Source of the DNA: Bacillota bacterium
GTDB lineage: Bacteria; Bacillota; Clostridia; Peptostreptococcales; Anaerovoracaceae
Length of the DNA: 13,850 nucleotides
NCBI GenBank assembly: GCA_016281165.1
Contig: JAEEIC010000026.1
Span: forward strand, 1 to 13,850
Reading direction: 5' to 3'
The notes below the pieces were generated by a model, which made no database searches, was not told where the DNA came from, and saw only the letters and a program-made list of their open reading frames with translations. Positions 1-6,610 of this stretch are shown in pieces (the stretch's first letter is position 1; every line of letters starts with the position of its first letter). Both the position numbers and the translations under genes were made by a program.

Positions 1-753
1 CAGACGAAGGAGATAGAGAGCCTGCAGCAGAAGATCGCGGGCCTTGACGAGATACTGTCCTCGGAGGACGGGGTCAGGCAGGTCATCAGGAAGGAGCTCC
101 TGGAACTGGCCGAAAAGTACCCGCAGGAACGCCGCACCAGGCTCGTCGAGCCTCCCGAAGAGGACGAGAGCAGCTTCGGCGCGGAGGAGTTCTTCATCCG
201 GTTCAGCGAAGACGGATACATCAAGAGGGCGGACAGCGGCATCCCCTGCGACGAGGAGACCGAGATCATCGTCTTCTCGGACAGCACCGACGCCTACAAG
301 GCGCGGGCGGTCGACGTGGGCGACAAGCCCGTCTACGCCGCCAGCCTGGCCGAGCTGGGCTCGGGCGAGAACATGGTGGGCTTCTTCGTGCTCGATGAGG
401 AGCGCTTCGTCGTCACTCTCTACGACACGGGCAAGGTGAGCCTCTACCGCATGAGCGATTTCGCGACCAAGCTCAACCGCAGGAAGCTCAAAGGCAGCCT
501 CTCCGCTTCGGCGGGAAAGCCCGTCGCCCAGCTGAGCGTCACTCTCGATGATTACATCGTGATCGAGAGCAGCAAGAACCGCAAGGTCGTGCTCCCGGTC
601 TCGGGCCTCTCTCTTCAGAACAGAGGCGGGGGAGGGCGCATGGAGATGAAGCCCAGAAAGAAGGAGGAGCTCACGGGCCTGCGCCTGGCGAGCGACGCCG
701 AGATCAAGAAGGCCACGAAGCAGGAGCAGATGAGCATCGATCTGAAAGACTGA
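1..753 (+). CDS. Type IIA DNA topoisomerase subunit A (gyrase A/topo IV A), C-terminal part
   Basis: Partial gene; the 5' part lies outside the window and the frame is open from base 1, leaving 250 residues. Residues about 1-45 match the end of the GyrA/ParC breakage-reunion domain: a coiled-coil stretch (IESLQQKIAGLDEIL), then VIRKELLELAEKYPQERRT, the typical conserved exit from that domain. The rest is a short beta-pinwheel C-terminal domain with repeats such as FFIRFSEDGYIKRA and VTLDDYIVIESSKNRKVVLP. The A subunit cuts and rejoins DNA and its C-terminal domain wraps or binds DNA. The domain here is about 200 residues, shorter than a six-bladed GyrA domain, which favours a topo IV-like (ParC) or third-type paralogue. 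A GyrA-box-like QNRGGGG occurs, but in the last blade and without the usual lysine. The active-site tyrosine is not in view. Family is sure; gyrase versus topo IV is not. Confidence 0.9.
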   Translation, partial: QTKEIESLQQKIAGLDEILSSEDGVRQVIRKELLELAEKYPQERRTRLVEPPEEDESSFGAEEFFIRFSEDGYIKRADSGIPCDEETEIIVFSDSTDAYKARAVDVGDKPVYAASLAELGSGENMVGFFVLDEERFVVTLYDTGKVSLYRMSDFATKLNRRKLKGSLSASAGKPVAQLSVTLDDYIVIESSKNRKVVLPVSGLSLQNRGGGGRMEMKPRKKEELTGLRLASDAEIKKATKQEQMSIDLKD

Positions 754-780
754 TCGCGGCGATCGATCATTCTTCATCCG

Positions 781-805
781 CGATATGCAATATATTAATA
801 TATCG
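781..805. other. AT-rich overlapping dyads upstream of hppA
   Basis: CGATAT at 781-786 is repeated inverted as ATATCG at 800-805. Inside it lies a perfect 14-bp palindrome, ATATATTAATATAT, at 790-803. The element sits about 10 bp upstream of a consensus -35 box, so it could be an operator or an AT-rich upstream element. It has no GC stem, so it is a poor terminator for the preceding topoisomerase gene. Confidence 0.3.
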
Positions 806-814
806 GTGTTGCTT

Positions 815-843
815 TTGACATGCGTGTCGTGATAATATATCTT
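815..843 (+). promoter_or_regulatory. Probable sigma70-type promoter of hppA
   Basis: A perfect -35 TTGACA lies at 815-820. The -10 is less clear: TATCTT at 838-843 (17-bp spacer) or TATATC at 836-841 (15-bp spacer). The leader to the start codon is about 75 nt. It contains a possible CCGCG/CGCGG hairpin (867-871 with 884-888), and TCCGG at 852-856 could pair with CCGGA at 909-913, overlapping the Shine-Dalgarno site. No known riboswitch was recognised. Confidence 0.5.
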
Positions 844-922
844 CGGTAGGGTCCGGAAAAAAAGATCCGCGGGCATTTCTGCGCGCGGTAAGGAAGAAGG
901 GGGCCTTGCCGGAGGTATTTTT

Positions 923-3058
923 ATGGAATCAGCATGGTATATCATCATCTGTCTTATCGTGCTCGCCCTCTGCTACGTCATCTTCAACTATTTCAAGATC
1001 AAGAAGATGCCCGAAGGCACTGACGACATGGTAGAAATGTCCGCCATCATCCGCAGCGGCGCCAACGCCTTCCTCAAGACCGAGTTCAGGGCCATCATCA
1101 TCGTCTGCGCGGTAGTGGCAGTCGTCTTCACTTTATTCGTTGAGAAGTCCACCGGACTCACCTTCCTCATCGGAGCCTGCATGTCCAGCGTGGTCTGCAT
1201 CCTGGGCATGAAGAGCGCCACCTACGCCAACGTGCGCACCGCCAACAGGGCCCGCGAGACCATGAGCATCGGCGAGACCGTCAAGGTCGCCCTCTGCGGC
1301 GGCAGCATCAGCGGCCTCTCCGTACAGGCCTTCGGTATGCTGGGCCTCATGCTCATCATCATCGTCGGCGGAGGCATCGATCCCGACGCCAGCAGCCACG
1401 GACTCATCGCCAATCTTCCCTGCAACCCGACCATCATGAGAGTCACCACCTATTCGCTGGGCTGCTCCGTGGTCGCCATGTTCAACCGCGTCGCCGGCGG
1501 CAACTACACCAAGGCGGCGGATATCTCCTCGGATATACTGGCCAAGCTGCGCCACGACCTGCCCGAGGATGACAGCAGGGTGCCCAACGTCATCGCCGAC
1601 TTCATAGGCGACAACGTCAACGACATCGCCGGCAACTGCTCCGACCTTCTGGAGAGCTTCGTGGCCACCATCGCCGCGGCCATGATGATAGGCGTGACCC
1701 TCTTCAAGGTCGCCGAATACTCCGGCGGAGGCGGGGTCAATTACGACACCTTCAGAGCCACCATCCTCTTCCCGGCAGTGCTCGCCGCCTGCGGCCTGCT
1801 CTCCTGCCTGATCGGTCTGGGCTACGCCTCGATCAGGAAGATGGGAGACAATCCCTCCAAGGAGCTCGACATCTCCTCCTGGCTCTCCGCGGGACTCACC
1901 ATAGTCCTCGGCTTCTTCGCCACCGGCGTCATCTTCAAGAACGTTCCTCTCTACGCCGACTTCAAGCTGGGCTATGTATCCCCCTGGGTCGCCGCCGCCT
2001 TAGGTATACTCAGCGGCGTCGCCATCGGTTCCATCACCGAGTACTACACCAGCACCGAATATAAGCCGACCCAAAAGCTCGCCGAGATCTCCACCGAGGG
2101 CGAGGCCTTCGTCATCACCAAGGGCGACGCCATCGGTTCCCGCTCTTGCCTGCTGCCCGTCCTGGTCATCGGCATCGCGCTCTTCGTCTCCGGCAAGATC
2201 TGCGGCACCTACGGCATCGCCGTCGCCGCTCTGGGAATGCTGGCCTTCGTCGGCGCCACCGTCTCCATCGACGCCTTCGGACCCATCGCCGACAACGCCG
2301 GCGGTCTGGCCGAATCCTGCCACCTCGATCCCGAAGTGCGCGTCATCACCGATAAGCTCGACGCCGTAGGCAACACCACCGCCGCTATCGGCAAGGGCTT
2401 CGCCATCGGCTCCGCCGCCTTCGCGACCGTATCCCTCATCACCGCTTATGTAGGCAACTACACCGCTCTGGGCCAGGAGCCCATGCTCAACTTCGCCTCC
2501 TTCACCGTCGTCGCCGGCGGCATCATCGGCGGCGCCCTGATCGAGTACTTCTCGGCCCTGCTCACCGACAACACCATCGAGGCTGCCCGCGACATGGCAG
2601 ACGAGGGCGACAAGCTCCTCTCCATCCCCGGCGTGCTCGAGGGCACTGTCAAGCCTGATTACAACCACATGGTCCACATCGCCACCAAGAACGCCATCAG
2701 CAAGATGGTCGTTCCTTCGGTCCTGGCCCTCTTCATCCCCGTGGTCGGCGGCTTCCTCTTCGGAGTCGAGTTCGTCGGCGGCATCCTGGTCGGCGCCACC
2801 ATCGTCGCCATCCCCAGGGCCATCTTCATGGGCAACTCCGGCGGAGCCTTCGACAACGCCAAGAAGTACGTCGAGACCGGCATGCTTCCCGGACACGGCA
2901 AGGGCTCGGCCGCGCATAAGGCGACCGTCACCGGCGATACCGTAGGCGACACCAGAAAGGACGTCGTCGGCGTCGCTCTGGACATCTTCATCAAGACCAT
3001 GTCCACCGTCTCCAACACTCTGGCTTCCGTGATCTCCCAGTTCACCCTCATCGGTTAG
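923..3058 (+). CDS. hppA: Membrane-bound ion-translocating pyrophosphatase, probably K+-dependent and Na+-type
   Basis: Integral membrane pump of 711 residues (about 16 helices), the usual family length. It couples PPi hydrolysis to Na+ and/or H+ export. Substrate and metal residues are present: K197, D200, D204 (KAADISSD), E215 and D226/D230/D234 (DFIGDNVND), D644 in GGAFDNAKKYVE, and D672, D676, K679 and D680 near the C-terminus. GNTTAAIGKG (483-492) has Ala and Gly where K+-dependent enzymes do; K+-independent ones have Lys and Thr. The gate residues D241, E244, S245, D687 and K691 match those I recall for the Thermotoga Na+ pump (D243, E246, S247, D703, K707), so Na+ transport is the inference. 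Odd points: the usual DVGADLVGKVE reads DISSDILAKLR, GDNVGD reads GDNVND, and the normally conserved TSGPS near the end is VVGVA. The start is fixed by GGAGG at 911-915, 7 nt upstream. Likely monocistronic, ending at the 3098-3131 terminator. Confidence 0.93.
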   Translation: MESAWYIIICLIVLALCYVIFNYFKIKKMPEGTDDMVEMSAIIRSGANAFLKTEFRAIIIVCAVVAVVFTLFVEKSTGLTFLIGACMSSVVCILGMKSATYANVRTANRARETMSIGETVKVALCGGSISGLSVQAFGMLGLMLIIIVGGGIDPDASSHGLIANLPCNPTIMRVTTYSLGCSVVAMFNRVAGGNYTKAADISSDILAKLRHDLPEDDSRVPNVIADFIGDNVNDIAGNCSDLLESFVATIAAAMMIGVTLFKVAEYSGGGGVNYDTFRATILFPAVLAACGLLSCLIGLGYASIRKMGDNPSKELDISSWLSAGLTIVLGFFATGVIFKNVPLYADFKLGYVSPWVAAALGILSGVAIGSITEYYTSTEYKPTQKLAEISTEGEAFVITKGDAIGSRSCLLPVLVIGIALFVSGKICGTYGIAVAALGMLAFVGATVSIDAFGPIADNAGGLAESCHLDPEVRVITDKLDAVGNTTAAIGKGFAIGSAAFATVSLITAYVGNYTALGQEPMLNFASFTVVAGGIIGGALIEYFSALLTDNTIEAARDMADEGDKLLSIPGVLEGTVKPDYNHMVHIATKNAISKMVVPSVLALFIPVVGGFLFGVEFVGGILVGATIVAIPRAIFMGNSGGAFDNAKKYVETGMLPGHGKGSAAHKATVTGDTVGDTRKDVVGVALDIFIKTMSTVSNTLASVISQFTLIG

Positions 3059-3097
3059 GGAAGAGCCCGGCAGGAGCCTGAACAGACAAAAAACGGA

Positions 3098-3131
3098 CTG
3101 CGCGGCCTTAGGGCCGCGCAGCTTTTATTTT
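3098..3131 (+). terminator. Strong intrinsic terminator, probably bidirectional (hppA and dehydratase)
   Basis: A perfect 10-bp GC-rich stem, CTGCGCGGCC (3098-3107) with GGCCGCGCAG (3112-3121), closes a TTAG loop and is followed by CTTTTATTTT (3122-3131). On the opposite strand the same stem is followed, after a few bases, by the six Ts complementary to 3088-3093. It can therefore end both hppA and the convergent minus-strand gene. Confidence 0.92.
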
Positions 3132-3169
3132 GCTCCCGGTCCTTTTGGGGGCCGGGGGAAGGGCGCTTC

Positions 3170-4126
3170 TCAGATGTTTACGCTCTTGAGCCTGTCGAGC
3201 TGGGGCAGATCCACGCTGCCGCCCGAGATCACGAAGCAGACCTTTTCTTTCGGGGAGACCTTGATCTTTCCCGAGAGGACCGCCCCTATGCCTATGGCGG
3301 AGGAGAACTCGGCCAGCAGATGGCCTTCGAGCAGCAGGAGCTTCGCGCCCCGCAGAAGATCCTCGTCTTCGACGGCGGCCATCCCGTCCACGTACTTTCG
3401 CACCTGGGGGAAGCACAGGTCTCCGGGGCGGTTGGCGAGCAGGGCGTCTGCCATGGTGGGCTGCTGCTCTACCGTGACGGGCTCTCCCTCAGCGAGGCTC
3501 GCCGTGTACCTGGGGAGCTTCGCCGGCTCCGCCCCTATGACCTTGATGCCGGGGCAGAGGGACTTGACCGCGGTCGAGACTCCGCCGATGAGGCCTCCGC
3601 CCGAGACCGGCACTATCACCTTGTCGAGATCCGGCATGTCACGCGCGATCTCAAGGCCCAGGGTGCCCTGGCCCGCCATCACGTCCGCGTCGTTGAAGGG
3701 ATGGACTATCAGCGCTCCTCTTTCCTTGGCGATCCTTTCCGCGACCGTAAAGCGCTCGACGGGAGAGCTCCTCACCACCTCGGCGCCCAGGGCCTTTATG
3801 GCATTCACCTTGATGTCGGGAGCGGTGTCGGGGATGACTATGAGGGCCCGGCTCCCCAGCATGCGGGCGGAAAGGCTCAGGGCCTTGCCGTGATTGCCCG
3901 AGGAAGCCGCGACCACGCCGCGGGCAAGCTCTTCTTCGCTTAGCTGCAGCATCCTGTTCAGGGCGCCCCTGATCTTGAAGGCGCCGGTGAGCTGCAGGCA
4001 CTCGGCCTTGGCGTAGACCTCGCAGCCCAGGGCCTTGTCGAGGCCCGGCAGCCTCACTACGGGCGTGTGTATTATGTAGGGAGCGATCCTTGCCGCCGCT
4101 TCTTCTATCTCTCTGAGACCTATCAT
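3170..4126 (-). CDS. PLP-dependent serine/threonine dehydratase (fold type II, no ACT domain)
   Basis: A 318-residue fold-type-II PLP enzyme that deaminates L-threonine and/or L-serine to 2-oxobutyrate or pyruvate plus ammonia in the cytoplasm. The PLP lysine is K51 in TGAFKIRGALN; SSGNHG (75-80) is the substrate-binding loop; SGGGLIGG (175-182) is the glycine-rich phosphate loop; SGG near 301-303 matches the segment facing the pyridine nitrogen. In that last motif the common SGGN is SGGS. It ends after the catalytic domain with no C-terminal regulatory (ACT) domain, as in catabolic TdcB-type or serine-racemase-like enzymes rather than biosynthetic IlvA. The ATG is preceded by AAAGGAG at 7 nt. 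It is divergent from an AEC carrier and convergent with hppA. Which amino acid is used, and whether it racemises as well as dehydrates, cannot be read from the sequence. Confidence 0.88.
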   Translation of the reverse strand: MIGLREIEEAAARIAPYIIHTPVVRLPGLDKALGCEVYAKAECLQLTGAFKIRGALNRMLQLSEEELARGVVAASSGNHGKALSLSARMLGSRALIVIPDTAPDIKVNAIKALGAEVVRSSPVERFTVAERIAKERGALIVHPFNDADVMAGQGTLGLEIARDMPDLDKVIVPVSGGGLIGGVSTAVKSLCPGIKVIGAEPAKLPRYTASLAEGEPVTVEQQPTMADALLANRPGDLCFPQVRKYVDGMAAVEDEDLLRGAKLLLLEGHLLAEFSSAIGIGAVLSGKIKVSPKEKVCFVISGGSVDLPQLDRLKSVNI

Positions 4127-4158
4127 TTCAGTTCTCCTTTCTTCATATCATATATATC

Positions 4159-4187
4159 ATGATACCGCAGGGAAGGGCCGCAGGCAA
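4159..4187 (-). promoter_or_regulatory. Candidate minus-strand promoter of the dehydratase
   Basis: Read on the minus strand, TTGCCT (complement of 4182-4187) and TATCAT (complement of 4159-4164) are separated by exactly 17 bp. This would start transcription roughly 25 nt upstream of the dehydratase ATG, whose Shine-Dalgarno lies in the short leader. The surrounding sequence is AT-rich and includes the palindrome ATCATGAT. Confidence 0.5.
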
Positions 4188-4243
4188 CCGGCGCGGGGCC
4201 GCTAAGGGGACCGGTAAATGTCCGTATCTCAGACAATTGTTTT

Positions 4244-4273
4244 TTGCCGCTCCGTTCCTTTTAGTGATACAAT
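4244..4273 (+). promoter_or_regulatory. Promoter of the AEC-MFS-amidohydrolase operon (extended -10)
   Basis: TTGCCG at 4244-4249 and TACAAT at 4268-4273 are 18 bp apart, and a TG at 4265-4266 makes an extended -10 (TGaTACAAT). The leader before the 4307 ATG is about 27 nt and carries AAGGAGG at 4292-4298. The 8-bp palindrome ACAATTGT (4233-4240) lies just upstream of the -35 and could be part of an operator. Confidence 0.6.
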
Positions 4274-4306
4274 AAACAGGCTCTTTCGCTTAAGGAGGCT
4301 GAGTAT

Positions 4307-5281
4307 ATGCTGAACAACTTCCTCATAACCTGCAATATAATGCTGCCGCTGGTGATCTACCTGGTCCTCGGCGCCGGGGGAAGGCGCGTCGGGATCTTCG
4401 GCGAGGATTTCAAAGCGAGCACCAACAGATTCCTGAACAATCTGCTGCTCCCTTTGACAGCCTTCAATTCGATCTACAAGGCGGATCTCGCCGGCTTAAG
4501 GTCCGGCAGCATCTCCGCCAGGTACGCCGGTATCGCCACGATAGTCTTCATATTCCTGATGATGTTCGCCGCGAGGCTCATCGAGAAGGATCCGAAGAAA
4601 AAGGCGGCGATAGTCCACTGCTCCATTAGGGGCAACACCATGCTCTACGCCCTTCCGATCGCGACCGCTCTTTACGGCGCGGATAATGTGGGCGAGCTGG
4701 TCGTCGTCATGGCGGTGGTCCTTACTATATATAATATAGCCTTCATCCTCGTCCTGGAGTATTACAGGAGCTTCGGGGACCGCGGCGCGGCCTCCGGCAG
4801 CACTCTCTCCATGGTCAAAGAGGGGCTGATCTCCTGCGCGAAGAACAAGATCCTCCAGGGCATAGTCCTCGGCTTCATCCTCAACGGCTTTCACGTCAAG
4901 TTCCCAAGCTTTCTTCAGACCGCAGTCACGAACCTGGCGAACATGACTGTCCCCATGTCGTTCATCCTTATGGGCGTCCGCCTCAATATGGAAGCCCTTA
5001 AGAGCAACAGCAGGAACGTCGTCATCGCGACGGCGGTCAAGCTGGTCATAATGCCCGCTCTCGTCATCATCCTGCCCCTGATCTGGGGCTGGAGCGGCAA
5101 GACCTTCGCTTCGGTCTTCCTCTGCTTCTCCACCTCGTCGGCGGTGACGTCCTACGCTACCACCGAGGCTCTCGGCGGGGACGGCGAGCTGGCGGGAGAG
5201 ATCGTCATGGTATCGGCGGTGTTCTCCGCCGCGACCCTCTTCCTTTGGATATTCTGCTTCAAGCAGTTCGGACTGATATGA
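4307..5281 (+). CDS. AEC family (auxin efflux carrier-like) transporter
   Basis: Hydrophobic protein of 324 residues with about ten predicted membrane helices, the usual size of AEC/Mem_trans carriers. Family hallmarks: the half-site NTMLYALPIATALYG (110-124), corresponding to the common NxGFLGLPI..LFG motif; NKILQGIVLGFILNG (180-194), opening the second five-helix repeat; TVPMSFILMGVRL (214-226); and VMVSAVFSAATLFLW (300-314) in the last helix. Characterised relatives move organic anions such as malonate or malate, or amino acids; no substrate can be assigned here. The start is set by AAGGAGG 8 nt upstream. It is first in an apparent three-gene operon with an MFS carrier and an amidohydrolase, and is divergent from a Ser/Thr dehydratase, which suggests small carboxylate or amino acid transport. 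A second AEC gene lies at 11012-11923; the two are only distantly alike. Confidence 0.88.
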   Translation: MLNNFLITCNIMLPLVIYLVLGAGGRRVGIFGEDFKASTNRFLNNLLLPLTAFNSIYKADLAGLRSGSISARYAGIATIVFIFLMMFAARLIEKDPKKKAAIVHCSIRGNTMLYALPIATALYGADNVGELVVVMAVVLTIYNIAFILVLEYYRSFGDRGAASGSTLSMVKEGLISCAKNKILQGIVLGFILNGFHVKFPSFLQTAVTNLANMTVPMSFILMGVRLNMEALKSNSRNVVIATAVKLVIMPALVIILPLIWGWSGKTFASVFLCFSTSSAVTSYATTEALGGDGELAGEIVMVSAVFSAATLFLWIFCFKQFGLI

Positions 5282-5292
5282 AAGGCAGCGGG

Positions 5293-5312
5293 CGCCGGGA
5301 TGACGCCCGGCG
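5293..5312 (+). other. Intercistronic hairpin between AEC and MFS genes
   Basis: CGCCGGG (5293-5299) pairs with CCCGGCG (5306-5312) around a 6-nt loop. No T-run follows, so it is not an intrinsic terminator. It may stabilise or process the mRNA and set the ratio of the two carriers, since the downstream MFS gene has only a weak ribosome-binding site. Confidence 0.4.
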
Positions 5313-5344
5313 GCAGATATCTCCTCAAAACAGGTCTCTAAACG

Positions 5345-6550
5345 ATGCTGAAAAACAAGAATTTCTTTTATAATTTCATTCAGATCTTTTCCTTCGCCCT
5401 GATCAGCGGCATGACCACGGCCATCTCGCCCCTCATGCATATGCTGACCGAACACTACAGCGGAGTCTCGGTCACCGCGGTGAGGATGCTCTCCTCGGTG
5501 GTCTCTCTCTGCGGTATCTGCGTCTCGGTGCCGCTGACTCTCTTCTTCGGCAAAAGACTCAGGTTCAAGCCCCTTCTCACTCTGGGGGCCTGCCTTTTCT
5601 TGCTGGGGTCGCTGCCCTTCTTCGTTCCCGATCCGCCTTTCGCCGTCGTCATGCTCTCGCGTGTCTGCGTCGGCGTAGGCTTCGGCTTCTGCGCCCTGCG
5701 CAACGCCTGCGTGAGACGGATGTTCGCGGGCGACGACAGAGCCATCGCCGGGTGGCTGGGGATAATGAACGCCACCGTATCCATCGTCGGGGTCCTTTTG
5801 GGACCGGCGGCCGGGGCTCTGGCCGACCGCTTCGGCCTTTTCCACGGCTTTCTCGTCTATCTTCTCGCCTCGATCTCGCTCATCCTCATAACTCTTGTCT
5901 TCAGGGAGCCGCAGGAGGAGCCGGCGGATAAGCTCCCCTCTGACGGAGGCCGAAAGAGCAGGGACCGCATACCGCCCGCGGTCTTCCGTTTCGCCGGGGT
6001 CTGCGCCCTGACGACCTTCCTCGAGTACCCCATCTTCACCCTTTCCTCGACTCTGGCCGCGGTGCGCGGCTGGGGAGGGGCCGCCGTGGGAGGAAGCATA
6101 CTGTCGCTCTTCTCCCTGGGAGGGATGGCCGGTTCGCTCTTCTACCCCGTGCAGAACAGCAGGCTGCCGCGCTACGGTCTCGCGATCGATTACCTGCTGC
6201 TCACCTGCGGATTCTCGCTCATGATACTGGCTCCCGCCGCGGCCGTCGCCATGACGGGCGCCTTCATGCTCGGCTTCGGCTTTACCAACCAGATGCTCTC
6301 TAACACCAAGTGGGCCGGCGACGCCGCGACGCCCGCGACCCGCACATTCGCGTCCACCCTGCTTCCTGTCTCTGTCTCCCTGGGAAGCTTCATGTCGACC
6401 TTCTGGATCCCGGTCGTGAGCCGCCTTACCGCGGGCCTTTCGTTCCTGAGGTCCGAACCGGAGAGAGTTTACTTTTTCTCTATACTGGTCTACGCGGCCT
6501 TCGCCGCCGTCTTTTTCGTGTTCGATCCCAGACCCGGGAGCAGGCGCTGA
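5345..6550 (+). CDS. Major facilitator superfamily (MFS) transporter
   Basis: A 401-residue, about 12-helix membrane carrier of standard MFS length. A motif-A-like loop (FFGKRLRFKP, about 68-77) follows helix 2, R106-VCVGVGFGF fits motif B in helix 4, and GVLLGPAAGALADRFG (149-164) matches motif C of helix 5, more often found in antiporters. A charged central loop (about 188-210, EPQEEPADKLPSDGGRKSRDR) separates the halves. Substrate unknown; its place between an AEC carrier and an amidohydrolase suggests import or export of the compound the amidohydrolase acts on. The ribosome-binding site is poor: only AGG at 5332-5334, and no better in-frame start is nearby. Translation may therefore be weak or depend on re-initiation from the gene upstream, 63 nt away. 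Confidence 0.85.
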   Translation: MLKNKNFFYNFIQIFSFALISGMTTAISPLMHMLTEHYSGVSVTAVRMLSSVVSLCGICVSVPLTLFFGKRLRFKPLLTLGACLFLLGSLPFFVPDPPFAVVMLSRVCVGVGFGFCALRNACVRRMFAGDDRAIAGWLGIMNATVSIVGVLLGPAAGALADRFGLFHGFLVYLLASISLILITLVFREPQEEPADKLPSDGGRKSRDRIPPAVFRFAGVCALTTFLEYPIFTLSSTLAAVRGWGGAAVGGSILSLFSLGGMAGSLFYPVQNSRLPRYGLAIDYLLLTCGFSLMILAPAAAVAMTGAFMLGFGFTNQMLSNTKWAGDAATPATRTFASTLLPVSVSLGSFMSTFWIPVVSRLTAGLSFLRSEPERVYFFSILVYAAFAAVFFVFDPRPGSRR

Positions 6551-6610
6551 GCTTTTGTCCGCCGCTTCGCGGGACGCGGTCCTGTTTGCTGTTTTAGGAG
6601 AAGCGCTGAT

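Noticed and set aside
752..764. GATCGC-G-GCGATC dyad just after the topoisomerase gene as a terminator
   Set aside because: The loop would be a single base and no T-run follows, so it cannot act as an intrinsic terminator as drawn.
2000..2917. Minus-strand frame of about 300 codons opposite hppA
   Set aside because: Low-complexity Gly/Asp/Ala/Glu translation mirroring the pyrophosphatase codons; no ribosome site or promoter.
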